DNA from: Hyphomicrobiales bacterium
GTDB taxonomy: Bacteria > Pseudomonadota > Alphaproteobacteria > Rhizobiales > Beijerinckiaceae
DNA: 64,000 bases
Direction of reading: 5' to 3'
Assembly: GCA_900470095.1 (NCBI GenBank)
Contig: UBZM01000016.1
Span: 157,265-221,264, forward strand
Part shown: positions 47,618 through 57,055 of the stretch, one piece after another
Layout: each line of letters opens with the position of its first letter
Position numbering within the stretch: position 1 is the stretch's first letter
Made by a program: the position numbers and the translations under genes
The notes under the pieces: generated by a model
The model's input: the letters and a program-made list of their open reading frames with translations, nothing else
The model's database searches: none
Told to the model about the DNA's origin: nothing

Positions 47618-48571
47618 ATGTTCAACCGTCGCAATTTCCTGGCCGGCGCAGCTGCAACCAGCATGCTGCCCGCCCTGCCTGCTCTTGCCCGCGCCCCGCA
47701 AGCGGCAGCGCAGGTTGCAGGCATCTATCGCCGCAAGGTCGGCGATATCGAAGTCACTGCCATTCTCGATGGCTATATTCCATTGAATGCCCAGGCCTTC
47801 CTCGGCGCGGACCCCACCCAGGTCAAACAGATCCTGGCCCATGCGGGTCTGGGCGAGAGCCTGCCGACCTCGGTCAACGCCTTCGTCGTCAATACCCGCG
47901 AGCGGACCTATCTCGTCGACACAGGAACCGGCCTCAACATGGCTTTCGGCCCGACGATGGGACGCGCCGAAGGCAATCTGCGCGCAGCTGGCATCGACCC
48001 GGCACAGGTCGATGCGGTGATCCTGACGCATGCCCATCCGGATCATGCCGAGGGCCTGCTGACGGCGGAGAAGACCGCACGCTTCCCCAATGCCGAAGTG
48101 ATCATCAATGAGACCGAACATGCCTTCTGGCATGACGAGGGCGTGCTCGCCCAGGCGCCGGCCGAAGCCAAGCCCTTCTTCGCCTCGGCCCGCAATGCGC
48201 TCGCACCCTATGCGAGCCGCACCCGCAAGGTGCAGCCCGGCGAGGTCGCGCCCGGCCTCAGTCTCGAGCTTGTACCGGGCCATACGCCCGGTCACAGCCT
48301 GCTCCGGATCAGCTCAAGCTCCGAGCAGCTCATGCTTGTCGGCGATACCATCCACAATGCCGTGATTCAGACGGCACGCCCCGACATCGCCTTCGTGTTC
48401 GATCTCGATGGCAAGCAGGCAGCGGCCTCGCGTAAACGCGTGCTCGACATGGTGGCGAGCGACGGCGTCCTGATCACCGGCTCGCATATCGCCTTCCCGG
48501 GCTTCGGCAAGGTGATGAAGGACGGCGCGGCCTTCAAGTTCGTGCCGGCCGAGTGGACCTACGCATTGTAG
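47618..48571 (+). CDS. Exported MBL-fold metallo-hydrolase
   Basis: This 317-residue protein has a Tat-type signal peptide (FNRRNFLAGAAATSMLPALP) with predicted cleavage near ALARA. The metallo-beta-lactamase fold carries THAHPDHAEG (HxHxDH metal motif, about residue 138), a later His in GHTPGHSLL, and DTIHN plus the final GSHIAFPGFG. Exported members of this type act on lactones, phosphonate-like or thioester substrates; the substrate here is unknown. Having the Tat signal and no lactamase-specific loops, it is unlikely to be a true beta-lactamase. The gap to ohr is 129 bp, so it may be separate from the peroxide response. Confidence 0.88.
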   Translation: MFNRRNFLAGAAATSMLPALPALARAPQAAAQVAGIYRRKVGDIEVTAILDGYIPLNAQAFLGADPTQVKQILAHAGLGESLPTSVNAFVVNTRERTYLVDTGTGLNMAFGPTMGRAEGNLRAAGIDPAQVDAVILTHAHPDHAEGLLTAEKTARFPNAEVIINETEHAFWHDEGVLAQAPAEAKPFFASARNALAPYASRTRKVQPGEVAPGLSLELVPGHTPGHSLLRISSSSEQLMLVGDTIHNAVIQTARPDIAFVFDLDGKQAAASRKRVLDMVASDGVLITGSHIAFPGFGKVMKDGAAFKFVPAEWTYAL

Positions 48572-48576
48572 AGACG

Positions 48577-48602
48577 CAAAGAGCGGCATAAGCCGCTCTT
48601 TG
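48577..48602. terminator. Bidirectional terminator between MBL gene and rnpB
   Basis: A perfect 11-bp stem (CAAAGAGCGGC / GCCGCTCTTTG) with loop ATAA begins 6 bp after the MBL stop. It also lies just beyond the 3' end of rnpB on the other strand, so it serves both. Confidence 0.8.
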
Positions 48603-48618
48603 CCCGGCGGGGCTGAAG

Positions 48619-49012
48619 GTGCCAGCCGGCCTGTAAGCCGGGTTCTGGATGGCCGGCGCATTGCTGCACCGACGTGACGGCCATTCCTCTGGGACGCACA
48701 TTACTGCGCGCCTCGAGCAACCAACCCGGACGACCAGGCCTGGAAACCGGCCCCCTCCCCCTTGCGGGAGAAGCATCGTCCCTATTCGGTTTTGCTCCCG
48801 GTGGGGCTTGCCATGCCGTCCCCGTTGCCGGGTCCGCGGTGCGCTCTTACCGCACCTTTTCACCCTTACCCCACGCCGAGGCGCAAGGCGGTTCGATCTC
48901 TGTGGCGCTTTCCCTGGGGTCGCCCCCGCCGGACGTTATCCGGCACCGTGTTTCCGTGGAGCCCGGACTTTCCTCCCCCGCGAACGGGAGCGGCCGTCCG
49001 GCCGACTGGCAG
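48619..49012 (-). ncRNA. rnpB: RNase P RNA (bacterial type A)
   Basis: This is the catalytic RNA of RNase P, which removes the 5' leader of tRNA precursors. On the minus strand the 5' region has GCCAGTCGGCC, then the invariant core GGAGGAAAGTCCGGGCTCC, then ACGGTGCCGGATAACGTCCG and GGGAAAGCGCCACAGA. The 3' end has AACCCGGCTTACAGGCCGG and then CTGGCACC. The two ends pair as helix P1 (GCCAGTCGGCC with GGCCGGCTGGC). The exact ends are estimated to within about 5 nt. Plus-strand open frames over this region are spurious. Confidence 0.95.
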
Positions 49013-49017
49013 CGGCG

Positions 49018-49046
49018 CTAGTGCGCCCTCCCCCTGCCCGCGTCAA
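49018..49046 (-). promoter_or_regulatory. Probable rnpB promoter
   Basis: Minus-strand TTGACG (49046-49041), a 17-bp spacer and CACTAG (49023-49018) place a start near 49011-49012. This agrees with the 5' end deduced from the P1 helix. The -10 match is poor, so the -35 and the position carry the call. Confidence 0.5.
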
Positions 49047-49068
49047 GCGAAGCGGGAGAGGTTGCCCG

Positions 49069-49695
49069 TCAATTCTGTGCGCTGATCGTGCGGACCTTGG
49101 CGCAATAGGTGCGGTTGGCGCCGCTCATACGCTGGGCCATGTGCCCGCTCTGGTATTTCATCACCGTACGGCAGGTGTCGCCACCAGCCAGGCGGTAGGC
49201 TTCCGCCAGATACTTCACCGCATAGCGGGCATTGGTCTCGGCATCGAGCAGACCGCTGGCGCTGCCGGTATAGCCCATGCCGCGCGCGGTCTGGTGGCGG
49301 ATCTGCATCAGCCCCAGATTGCCGGCATTCGAGGCGCGGGGGTTATAGCGGCTTTCGATGCGCACGACCGCGTCGGCCAGCGCAAACGGAACGCCATTGG
49401 CGGCAGCATGGCGCGCCACGATCGCTTTGAGCCCATCGGCTCCAGCCGGAGCGGCCAGCGCCGCACGACGGTGGGCGCCCGCCTTGGAGCGGTTTCCACG
49501 TTCCGCCGGAGCGGAGGCCGCGGCCTTCGACGTCGCTGAACCGGCCTCCTGCGCAGATGCCTCACGCTTGATTTCCGCGTCCCGGACAATGAAGGCGAGA
49601 GCATCGCTCTCGCTGTTCGTAGCAGCCTTGGCAGACTGCAAAGAGGCGAGGCAAATCACGAGCGCGGCAGCTGCACCGCTGGAGGTATATTTCAT
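49069..49695 (-). CDS. Lytic transglycosylase domain protein (SLT)
   Basis: This 208-residue secreted murein lytic transglycosylase cleaves the MurNAc-GlcNAc bond to give anhydro ends. The signal peptide (SSGAAAALVICLASLQSAKA) is followed by a low-complexity Ala/Ser/Arg linker and the SLT domain from about residue 90. The catalytic Glu is in AVVRIESRYNPRA, with GNLGLMQIRHQTARGMGY and ARYAVKYLAEAYRLAGGD after it. It ends in a short Tyr/Cys motif (ANRTYCAKVR) common in rhizobial members. It stands alone, upstream of rnpB on the same strand. Confidence 0.9.
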   Translation of the reverse strand: MKYTSSGAAAALVICLASLQSAKAATNSESDALAFIVRDAEIKREASAQEAGSATSKAAASAPAERGNRSKAGAHRRAALAAPAGADGLKAIVARHAAANGVPFALADAVVRIESRYNPRASNAGNLGLMQIRHQTARGMGYTGSASGLLDAETNARYAVKYLAEAYRLAGGDTCRTVMKYQSGHMAQRMSGANRTYCAKVRTISAQN

Positions 49696-50159
49696 CTTTT
49701 GTGGACCCCATCCATCAGAAAGGCGTTTGATGGGGAGACCGAACTGATCGGAGAATGTGTTGATAATCTGACGTCAGGCAGCGCGAATCTAAGCTATACT
49801 CCCTAACAATTTTTATTAATGCCTTTACTACGATAGAGGTATACCCCGTGTATTATCAGACACCGCGAACACGCTGCCAAAGCGTTCGCAACCGGGGCGA
49901 GCCGAATCAAACCATTGCCCCATTGCTGACGTATTCCGGGTCGGAAGCCGCATTTATCCTCATTTTCCACGACCCGGAGGATCGCGCGGCCACTGGGAGA
50001 GCCCCCGAGCGAGTGCTGGCACACCTGTCCGCTCGATATCTGCCATACCCAGGTTCGCTTCGCCTGGCGCATCCCGGTGGTTTTCGTAGGACTGGGCTTG
50101 GATGCCTCGGCTGGACCGGGCAAACTGCGCGCGGGGCTGAATCGGGAGTTGCCTGAACA
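49696..50159. other. 464-bp divergent intergenic region
   Basis: This stretch lies between the transglycosylase (minus) and the TerB-DnaJ gene (plus). Its left third is AT-rich and contains the perfect 10-bp palindrome CTGACGTCAG (49768-49777) and GCTATACT (49793-49800), a possible -10. An imperfect inverted repeat around 49868-49890 (GCGAACACGCT / AGCGTTCGC) follows. A 102-codon GTG-start frame in the right part looks non-coding. Confidence 0.4.
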
Positions 50160-50909
50160 ATGGTTTCGTCTTTTTGGGGCGCGCTCGGTGGCGGCGGCCT
50201 TGGACTGGCGCTGGGCGGCCCGCTCGGCGCGCTGGTTGGCGCGCTTGCCGGCCATGTCCTGGTCGATCGCGAGGGAGCGCCCTTCGGCCCCGCGCCGCGC
50301 GAGCTGATTTTCACGACCGGACTGGTTGCCCTTTCCGCGAAGATGGCCCGCTCCGACGGTGTCGTCACCCGCGACGAGATCGCGGCCTTCCGGCGCATCG
50401 TGATAGTGCCTCCTGAGCAGGAGGCACGGATCGAGAGCCTGTTCGATCTCGCCAAGCAGACAAGCGCCGGCTTCGAGGCCTACGCGACGCAGATCGCCGA
50501 GAGCTTCAAGGACGAGCCGGCGCTGCTGGAAGACGTGCTCGACGGGCTCTTTCTGATTGCCGCGGCCGACGGCGCGATCCACGAGGCCGAGCATGCCTAT
50601 CTGCGCCATGTGGCCGAGATATTCGCGATCAATGCCGCCGGCTTTGCCCGCATCGAAGCGCGCCATATGCGACGGCCGGACGATCCTTATCTCGTGCTCG
50701 GCGCCAGCCGGGAGATGAGCGATGCCCAGCTGAAACAGCACTATCGCCGCCTCGTCGCTGAAAATCACCCCGACCGCGAGATCGCACGCGGGCTGCCCGA
50801 GGAAGCGATCGCAATCGCTACGCGTCGCCTTGCTGCCATCAATGCCGCCTGGGATCTGATCGAGAAAGAGCGAGGCCTCGGCACCGCCAGACTTCCGGAG
50901 CCCGCATGA
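50160..50909 (+). CDS. TerB domain plus C-terminal DnaJ domain protein (DjlA-like)
   Basis: The 249-residue protein starts with a short glycine-zipper membrane segment (GALGGGGLGLALGGPLGALVGALAGHVL). A helical TerB/DjlA-type domain (residues about 50-160, AKMARSDGVVTRDEIAAFRR and GLFLIAAADGAIHEAEHAYLRHV, acidic metal-binding-like pairs) follows. The last 65 residues are a J domain with the HPD signature in LVAENHPDREIARG, so it should stimulate a DnaK-type chaperone at the membrane. E. coli DjlA has the same TM-TerB-J order. Its stop overlaps the amidase start by 4 bp, so the two are co-translated. Confidence 0.9.
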   Translation: MVSSFWGALGGGGLGLALGGPLGALVGALAGHVLVDREGAPFGPAPRELIFTTGLVALSAKMARSDGVVTRDEIAAFRRIVIVPPEQEARIESLFDLAKQTSAGFEAYATQIAESFKDEPALLEDVLDGLFLIAAADGAIHEAEHAYLRHVAEIFAINAAGFARIEARHMRRPDDPYLVLGASREMSDAQLKQHYRRLVAENHPDREIARGLPEEAIAIATRRLAAINAAWDLIEKERGLGTARLPEPA

Positions 50910-51691
50910 GCCTCGTTGCCACGCCCGACAGCCGCTTCGCCGCAAAGGTCTTTCCCTCGCCGAACCACGGCGAGCGCAAAGACGCAAACGGCGCCCTCCG
51001 ACGCCCCGACATGCTGATCCTGCACTACACCGGCATGAGCGACGCAGGCGCAGCGCTGCAATGGCTCTGCAACCCGGTCTCGCAGGTTTCCTCGCATTAT
51101 TTTGTCTTCGAGAACGGCCATGTGCTGCAGCTTGTCCCTGAAGGCCGCCGCGCCTGGCACGCCGGCGCCTCGCATTGGGCCGGCGAAACCGATATCAATT
51201 CCTGTTCGATCGGCATCGAAATCGCCAATCCCGGCCATCCCGGTGGCCTGCCCGATTTCACGTCGGAACAGATGATCGCCACACTCAACCTGAGCCGCGA
51301 CATCTGCGAGCGCTGGAGGATTCCGCCAGAGCGGGTCCTCGCCCATTCCGATATCGCACCCGGCCGCAAGATCGACCCCGGCGAGAAGTTCCCATGGCGG
51401 CAATTCGCGGAGGGCGGCGTCGGCATCTGGTCCGAGCCGGCCCCGATCCGTGGCGGTCGCTTCTTTGCGCGCGGCGAGAGTGGCCAGCCGGTGGAGGCGC
51501 TGCAGGCGATGTTTGCCATGCTGGGCTATGGCGTGACGGTCGACGGCATCTATGACGAGAAGTTCGAAGCTGTCGTCGCAGCCTTCCAGCGCCATTGGCG
51601 GCAGGAGAAGGTTGACGGCGTCGCCGACGCCTCGACGATCACGACGCTGCGCGACCTGGTGGCGATGACGCGGGGCGCGCGGATGGCATGA
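50906..51691 (+). CDS. N-acetylmuramoyl-L-alanine amidase, AmpD-like, with peptidoglycan-binding domain
   Basis: This 261-residue zinc amidase of the Amidase_2 family cleaves the bond between MurNAc and L-Ala in wall fragments. The zinc ligand His is in LILHYTGM, HAGASHWAG follows, and VLAHSDIAPGRKIDPG holds the second His and Asp. The C-terminal 65 residues are a PG_binding_1 repeat (GQPVEALQAMFAMLGYGVTVDGIYDEKFEAVVAAFQRHWR). There is no signal peptide, which suggests a cytoplasmic recycling role like AmpD, although the wall-binding domain would fit export. It is coupled to the TerB-DnaJ gene. Confidence 0.92.
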   Translation: MSLVATPDSRFAAKVFPSPNHGERKDANGALRRPDMLILHYTGMSDAGAALQWLCNPVSQVSSHYFVFENGHVLQLVPEGRRAWHAGASHWAGETDINSCSIGIEIANPGHPGGLPDFTSEQMIATLNLSRDICERWRIPPERVLAHSDIAPGRKIDPGEKFPWRQFAEGGVGIWSEPAPIRGGRFFARGESGQPVEALQAMFAMLGYGVTVDGIYDEKFEAVVAAFQRHWRQEKVDGVADASTITTLRDLVAMTRGARMA

Positions 51692-51816
51692 GCCGAGAGC
51701 TGGGCGCAGGCACGCTCCAACATTGCAGTAAGTTAACTCGCCTGCATGTTCGCTTTCTGGCATCGTCCGGACCCTGCGAACTATGTCCGGCTGCGCCGGG
51801 TGACGGGGACAATGAC

Positions 51817-53481
51817 TTGCGCAAACTGGTGATCGCTGCCGGCCTTGGTCTGACCGCCGCAGCAGCAGGCTATTGGGCAATCCGTCCCACAGGGGGAGCA
51901 GCGAGCGACGTCGCCTATCGTACGGCGTCGATTGATCGGGGCCAGATCACCGCAGCCGTTCGCGCCACCGGAACATTGACCCCGATGACCACCGTCCTGG
52001 TCGGCTCGATGCTGTCGGGCCAGATCGTCGAGATCCTTGCGGACTACAATTCGCAGGTGAAGGCCGGTCAGGTCGTAGCCCGGCTCAACAGCGACCAGAT
52101 CCGGACGCGGCGCGATGCCGCCGCCGCCGATCTCGCCCAGGGCAAGGCCGACCTTATCGTCAAGCGCGCCCAGCTCGACCGCGCCAAATCGAGCCGTCTC
52201 AAGGCCAATTCAACCGTCAAGGATCTTGAAGCACAGCGCGATCGCGTCGCCGCCCAGTTGGCCGATGCAAAACGCACGTTCGAACGGCAGAACGAGCTCT
52301 TCAATCGCAACACCGGCTCGCAGCAGAACCTGGACAGTGCCCGAACCCAGGTCGAGATCCAGACCGCCACGCTCGCCTCGACCGAGGCCCAAATCTCCTC
52401 GGCCAAGGCCGAACTCAACGGGCTCGACGCCGACATCCTGCTGGCCGAGGGGCAGCTTCAGTCCGGCGAGGCCCTGATCGCCAGTCGCGAAGCCAAACTC
52501 AAGGACATCCTGATCGATCTCGACCGAACCGATATCCGTTCGCCGGTCGATGGCGTCGTGGTGCAGCGCCAGGTCGATCTCGGTCAGACCGTCGCCGCCT
52601 CGCTCTCCGCACCCGTCCTGTTCCAGATCGCGCAGGACCTGCGCGAGATCGACATCTACGCCAATATCGACGAGGCCGATGTGGGCCGCCTCCAGCCTGG
52701 CCAGCCCGTCTCCTTCACAGTCAACGCCTATCCGAACCGCACCTTCGAAGGTCGCGTCAACATGGTGCGGCTGGGTGCGCAGACCATCCAGAACGTCGTC
52801 ACCTATACCGGTGTCGTGCGCGTCGAGAACCGCGACATGGCACTGCTACCGGGCATGACGGCCAATATTCAGGTGGTCACGGAAGATCGCAGCAACGCAT
52901 TGCGTGTCCCCAATGCAGCCTTGCGCTTCCGCCCGCCCGGTCAGACGGCAGGACCTGCAGGCGCCGCTGTGTCCCCATCGGGAAGTCCGCAAGCCGGACG
53001 CGGGGGCGCCCGCGCCGTCACCGCGCTGCGCGAGCGTCTCGAAACAGAGCTGCAGCCGACGGCCGAACAGAAGCAGGCGATCACCGCGATCCTCGAGGAG
53101 CGCCGCGGGCCCGGTCGCGCCGCGATGGCGGGCCTCTCCGAGGATGAGCGTCGTGCTGCCTTCCGCGCCGCTCGCAGCGAAATGCGCACGAAGATCTCGG
53201 CCGCCCTCGATCCGGAACGCCGCGCCAAGTTCGAGGCCATGATGGAGGAAGGCCGCGCGTCCTCGCAAAGGGGAGTTCCCGGACGCGTCTATGTGCTCGA
53301 TGGCGAGGGCCAGCCCAAAGTGATCCAGCTCATGCTCGGCCCAACCGACGGCGCCTATACCGAGATCGTCTCCAGCGACCTCAAGGAAGGCATGCAGGTC
53401 CTCGTCGGCGGCGGCCCGCGCAGCGCTGCCGCAGCTGAACCCGCCGGCCGCCCACCGGTACGCGGACCGCGTCTGTTCTGA
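51817..53481 (+). CDS. MacA-like periplasmic adaptor with helical insert
   Basis: This 554-residue membrane fusion protein links an inner-membrane ABC exporter to an outer-membrane channel. An N-terminal membrane anchor (LVIAAGLGLTAAAAGYWAI) is followed by the lipoyl half, a long coiled-coil hairpin (residues about 95-235), the second lipoyl half (DIRSPVDGVVVQRQVDLGQTV) and a beta-barrel domain. Between NAALRFRPPG (about residue 362) and GRVYVLDGEGQPKV (about 482) sits a Pro/Gly linker and an extra helical segment with LQPTAEQKQAITAIL and LDPERRAKFEAMM. Ordinary MacA lacks this segment. Start TTG 51817 (GGGGA 8 bp upstream) is preferred; the upstream frame lacks sense. Confidence 0.88.
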   Translation: MRKLVIAAGLGLTAAAAGYWAIRPTGGAASDVAYRTASIDRGQITAAVRATGTLTPMTTVLVGSMLSGQIVEILADYNSQVKAGQVVARLNSDQIRTRRDAAAADLAQGKADLIVKRAQLDRAKSSRLKANSTVKDLEAQRDRVAAQLADAKRTFERQNELFNRNTGSQQNLDSARTQVEIQTATLASTEAQISSAKAELNGLDADILLAEGQLQSGEALIASREAKLKDILIDLDRTDIRSPVDGVVVQRQVDLGQTVAASLSAPVLFQIAQDLREIDIYANIDEADVGRLQPGQPVSFTVNAYPNRTFEGRVNMVRLGAQTIQNVVTYTGVVRVENRDMALLPGMTANIQVVTEDRSNALRVPNAALRFRPPGQTAGPAGAAVSPSGSPQAGRGGARAVTALRERLETELQPTAEQKQAITAILEERRGPGRAAMAGLSEDERRAAFRAARSEMRTKISAALDPERRAKFEAMMEEGRASSQRGVPGRVYVLDGEGQPKVIQLMLGPTDGAYTEIVSSDLKEGMQVLVGGGPRSAAAAEPAGRPPVRGPRLF

Positions 53482-53491
53482 AGGCAGCCTC

Positions 53492-54237
53492 ATGGCCCTG
53501 ATCGAAGTGCATGAACTCAGCCGGATCTACAGCCTCGATTCCGGCAGCGTGATCGCGCTCGACCGGGTGTCGCTTGAGATCGAGGCCGGCGATCTTGTCG
53601 CGGTGATGGGGCCTTCCGGCTCGGGAAAATCCACGTTCATGAACCTGATCGGCTGCCTGGACCGGCCGACCGGCGGCCATTACCGGCTCGATGGGGTCGC
53701 GGTCGAAACCTTGTCGAGCGATGGCCTGGCCGAGCTGCGCAATCGCAAGCTCGGCTTCGTCTTCCAGCAGTTCAACCTGCTGCCCCGCGTCGACGCCTGT
53801 GCCAATGTCGAACTGCCGATGGTCTATGCCGGTCGCGACCGCAAGATTCGCCGCGAGAAGGCACTGGCCGCGCTTGGACGCGTCGGGCTGGCGGAGCGCG
53901 CTCATCATAGGCCGATGCAGCTCTCCGGCGGCCAGCAGCAGCGTGTCGCCATCGCCCGCGCGCTGGTGAACGAACCGCGCCTTCTGCTCGCCGACGAACC
54001 GACCGGCGCACTTGACAGCCGGACCGCGCTCGAAATCCTGGCCCTGTTCCAGGACCTGAACCACGAAGGCGTGACCGTCGTCATCGTCACCCACGATGCC
54101 GAGGTCGCGCGCCATGCGCGGCGCGTCATTCGCTTCCGTGACGGGCACATCCTCTCCGATCAGCGGCAGGAGCCCGCCGACGCCCGTGCCGCGCTGACAG
54201 CGCTCGACCACGCGCCGCCGGCAGCCGAGGTCGCGGC

Positions 54238-54241
<4 letters not shown>
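53492..54241 (+). CDS. MacB-type ABC transporter ATP-binding protein
   Basis: This 249-residue ATPase of the MacB/LolD group powers export of peptides, macrolides or lipoproteins. Walker A is GPSGSGKSTFMNLIGCLD, the Q-loop region FVFQQFNLLPRVDACANVELP is typical of the group, the signature is LSGGQQQRVAIARAL, Walker B is LLLADEPTGALDS and the H-loop is VIVTHDAEVARHARR. It lies 10 bp after the adaptor and overlaps the permease by 4 bp, so the three form one operon. Confidence 0.95.
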
Positions 54242-55470
<1,229 letters not shown>

Positions 55471-55589
55471 CGCGAACGCGAATCCCTGTGGCAGAAAGAC
55501 CCCGTTAATCATCATCGCCTAGCGTCGACAGTATCGCAGCCGAACGCGCAAAGCTGGTTGCTTGGCGCGTATGCCGAGACCTGAAACCC

Positions 55590-56561
55590 ATGTCGCTGCA
55601 CGACGCCGAAGCCAGACGCCTTTACGATCAGGCCGCGCAATTGGCTGGGATCGGCGCCTGGGAATGCGAACTCGCCACCGAACAGCTTGCCTGGACAGAG
55701 GGCGTCTACGATCTCTTCGGCCTGCCGCGTGGCTCGACCCTGCACCGCCCATCGACCGTCGACCTCTACACGAACGACTCGCGCACCGAGATGGAGCGAC
55801 TTCGCAGCACGATGATCCGCACCGGCAGGGGCTTCGTCCTCGACGCCAGGATTCTGACCGCCGGAGGGATCAGCCGCTGGATGCGCCTGAGTGCCGACAT
55901 CGCGCTCAAACAGCAACGCCCCTGGCGCATTTACGGCGCCAAGCAGGACATCACGAGTGAGAAGCAGATGTGGCAGGGGCTGCGTCAGCTCGCCTATAGC
56001 GACCCGCTCACCGGTCTCGCCAACCGCCGGGCGTTCGAGGCGCAGCTCTCCGAACTGCGGCGCATCCCGGCTGATGGCAGCGCCCTCGGCACGCTCGCCC
56101 TCATCGATCTCGACATGTTCAAGCCGATCAATGACCATCTCGGCCACGCCGCTGGCGATGAATGCCTGCGGCAGGTGGCCCTGCGGTTGGAGGCCACGCT
56201 GAGCGACGCGTTGACGATCGCCCGCATCGGCGGAGATGAGTTCGCGCTGCTGATCTGCTCGACCGCCGGCTGGTCTCATATCCTGCACCGACTGAACCAG
56301 GCCCTCGCGGCGCTCTCGCGCCCTGTCACCTGGAACGGGCGTCTGATCGAGATCAGTGCCTCGATCGGAGCGACGATGCTGCTCCCGGGCCGACACCATG
56401 ATCCCGACCGCAGTTTCGCCGAAGCAGATTCTGCGCTCTATGTCGCCAAGGCGTCGGGCCGCAATCGGCTGCATCTCTTCGGCGAGCCCTTGCAAGCACA
56501 GCCCAGCGCGGACGCGATGCGGGGAGCCCTTGCGGATATGAGAGAGCTTCGCGCGGGCTGA
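55590..56561 (+). CDS. PAS-GGDEF diguanylate cyclase
   Basis: The 323-residue cytoplasmic protein makes the second messenger c-di-GMP. The N-terminal PAS domain (AAQLAGIGAWECELATEQLAWTEGVYDLFGLP, residues about 10-125) ends in a PAC-like IYGAKQDITSEKQ. The GGDEF domain begins at LAYSDPLTGLANRRAFEAQL, has IDLDMFKPINDHLGHAAGDECL, and keeps an intact active site in ARIGGDEFALL. The inhibitory I-site RxxD normally found upstream is absent (SDAL at that place), so product inhibition may be missing. It is monocistronic, and the signal sensed by the PAS domain is unknown. Confidence 0.9.
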   Translation: MSLHDAEARRLYDQAAQLAGIGAWECELATEQLAWTEGVYDLFGLPRGSTLHRPSTVDLYTNDSRTEMERLRSTMIRTGRGFVLDARILTAGGISRWMRLSADIALKQQRPWRIYGAKQDITSEKQMWQGLRQLAYSDPLTGLANRRAFEAQLSELRRIPADGSALGTLALIDLDMFKPINDHLGHAAGDECLRQVALRLEATLSDALTIARIGGDEFALLICSTAGWSHILHRLNQALAALSRPVTWNGRLIEISASIGATMLLPGRHHDPDRSFAEADSALYVAKASGRNRLHLFGEPLQAQPSADAMRGALADMRELRAG

Positions 56562-56567
56562 TGCGCT

Positions 56568-56933
56568 TCAGGCGGCCTCTGCTGCCTGCCCCATGCGTTC
56601 CTTAAGACGCAGCCCGACCGCAACGATCGCCTCGATCGCCGGCATCAGCTCCAACCCGAGACCGGTCAGCCCATACTCGGCCGACGGCGGCGAGCTCGGC
56701 AGGATTCGCCGCTCGACGATGCCGCGGCTTTCGAGATCACGCAGGCGCTCGCTCAACATCTTGGCCGAGATCAGCGGCATGTCATGGCGCAGCTCGCCGA
56801 AGCGGCGCGGACCGGCGCTCAGATACCAGATCACATTCGGCGTCCAGGCTTTGCCGAGCACCTGCATGCAGGTGCCGACGGCGCAGGTCGGCGGCGGAGT
56901 TTTCGCCCGATTCTTCCGTATCTTCAACGCCAT
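56568..56933 (-). CDS. HxlR family transcriptional regulator
   Basis: This 121-residue winged-helix protein has the HxlR pattern: CAVGTCMQVLGKAWTPNVIWYLSAGPRRFGELRHDMPLISAKMLSERLRDLESRGIVERRI. HxlR members commonly sense electrophiles or oxidants through the cysteine at the start of the first helix. Two candidates are present here, in CAVGTC. The ATG at 56933 is chosen over an upstream ATG that would run through the promoter. It is divergent from gstA, with a 19-bp palindrome between them, which suggests control of the transferase in response to electrophiles. Confidence 0.9.
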   Translation of the reverse strand: MALKIRKNRAKTPPPTCAVGTCMQVLGKAWTPNVIWYLSAGPRRFGELRHDMPLISAKMLSERLRDLESRGIVERRILPSSPPSAEYGLTGLGLELMPAIEAIVAVGLRLKERMGQAAEAA

Positions 56934-56973
56934 GCGAGGCTGCCTCCGGTTACCGGAATGATACCGGAAAATG

Positions 56974-56992
56974 CAGTAACGACAAGTTACTG
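56974..56992. promoter_or_regulatory. Palindromic operator between hxlR-type gene and gstA
   Basis: CAGTAAC-GACAA-GTTACTG is a perfect 7-bp inverted repeat with a 5-bp spacer, the usual geometry of HxlR/YodB-type operators. A TATACA follows at 56995-57000. Nearby GGTTACCGG and ATACCGG (56948-56967) are further partial repeats. Confidence 0.6.
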
Positions 56993-57055
56993 GGTATACA
57001 GAAGTTATCGCCCTGCCTACCCCTGTGCTCACTGGTCAACACGGAGACGCGCACC

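Noticed and set aside
48649..49539. Plus-strand frames over rnpB and the transglycosylase
   Set aside because: The first part is the RNase P RNA in reverse, the second is antisense to the SLT gene.
49848..50156. 102-codon GTG-start frame before the TerB-DnaJ gene
   Set aside because: No ribosome site, unusual composition, and no recognisable protein pattern; treated as intergenic.
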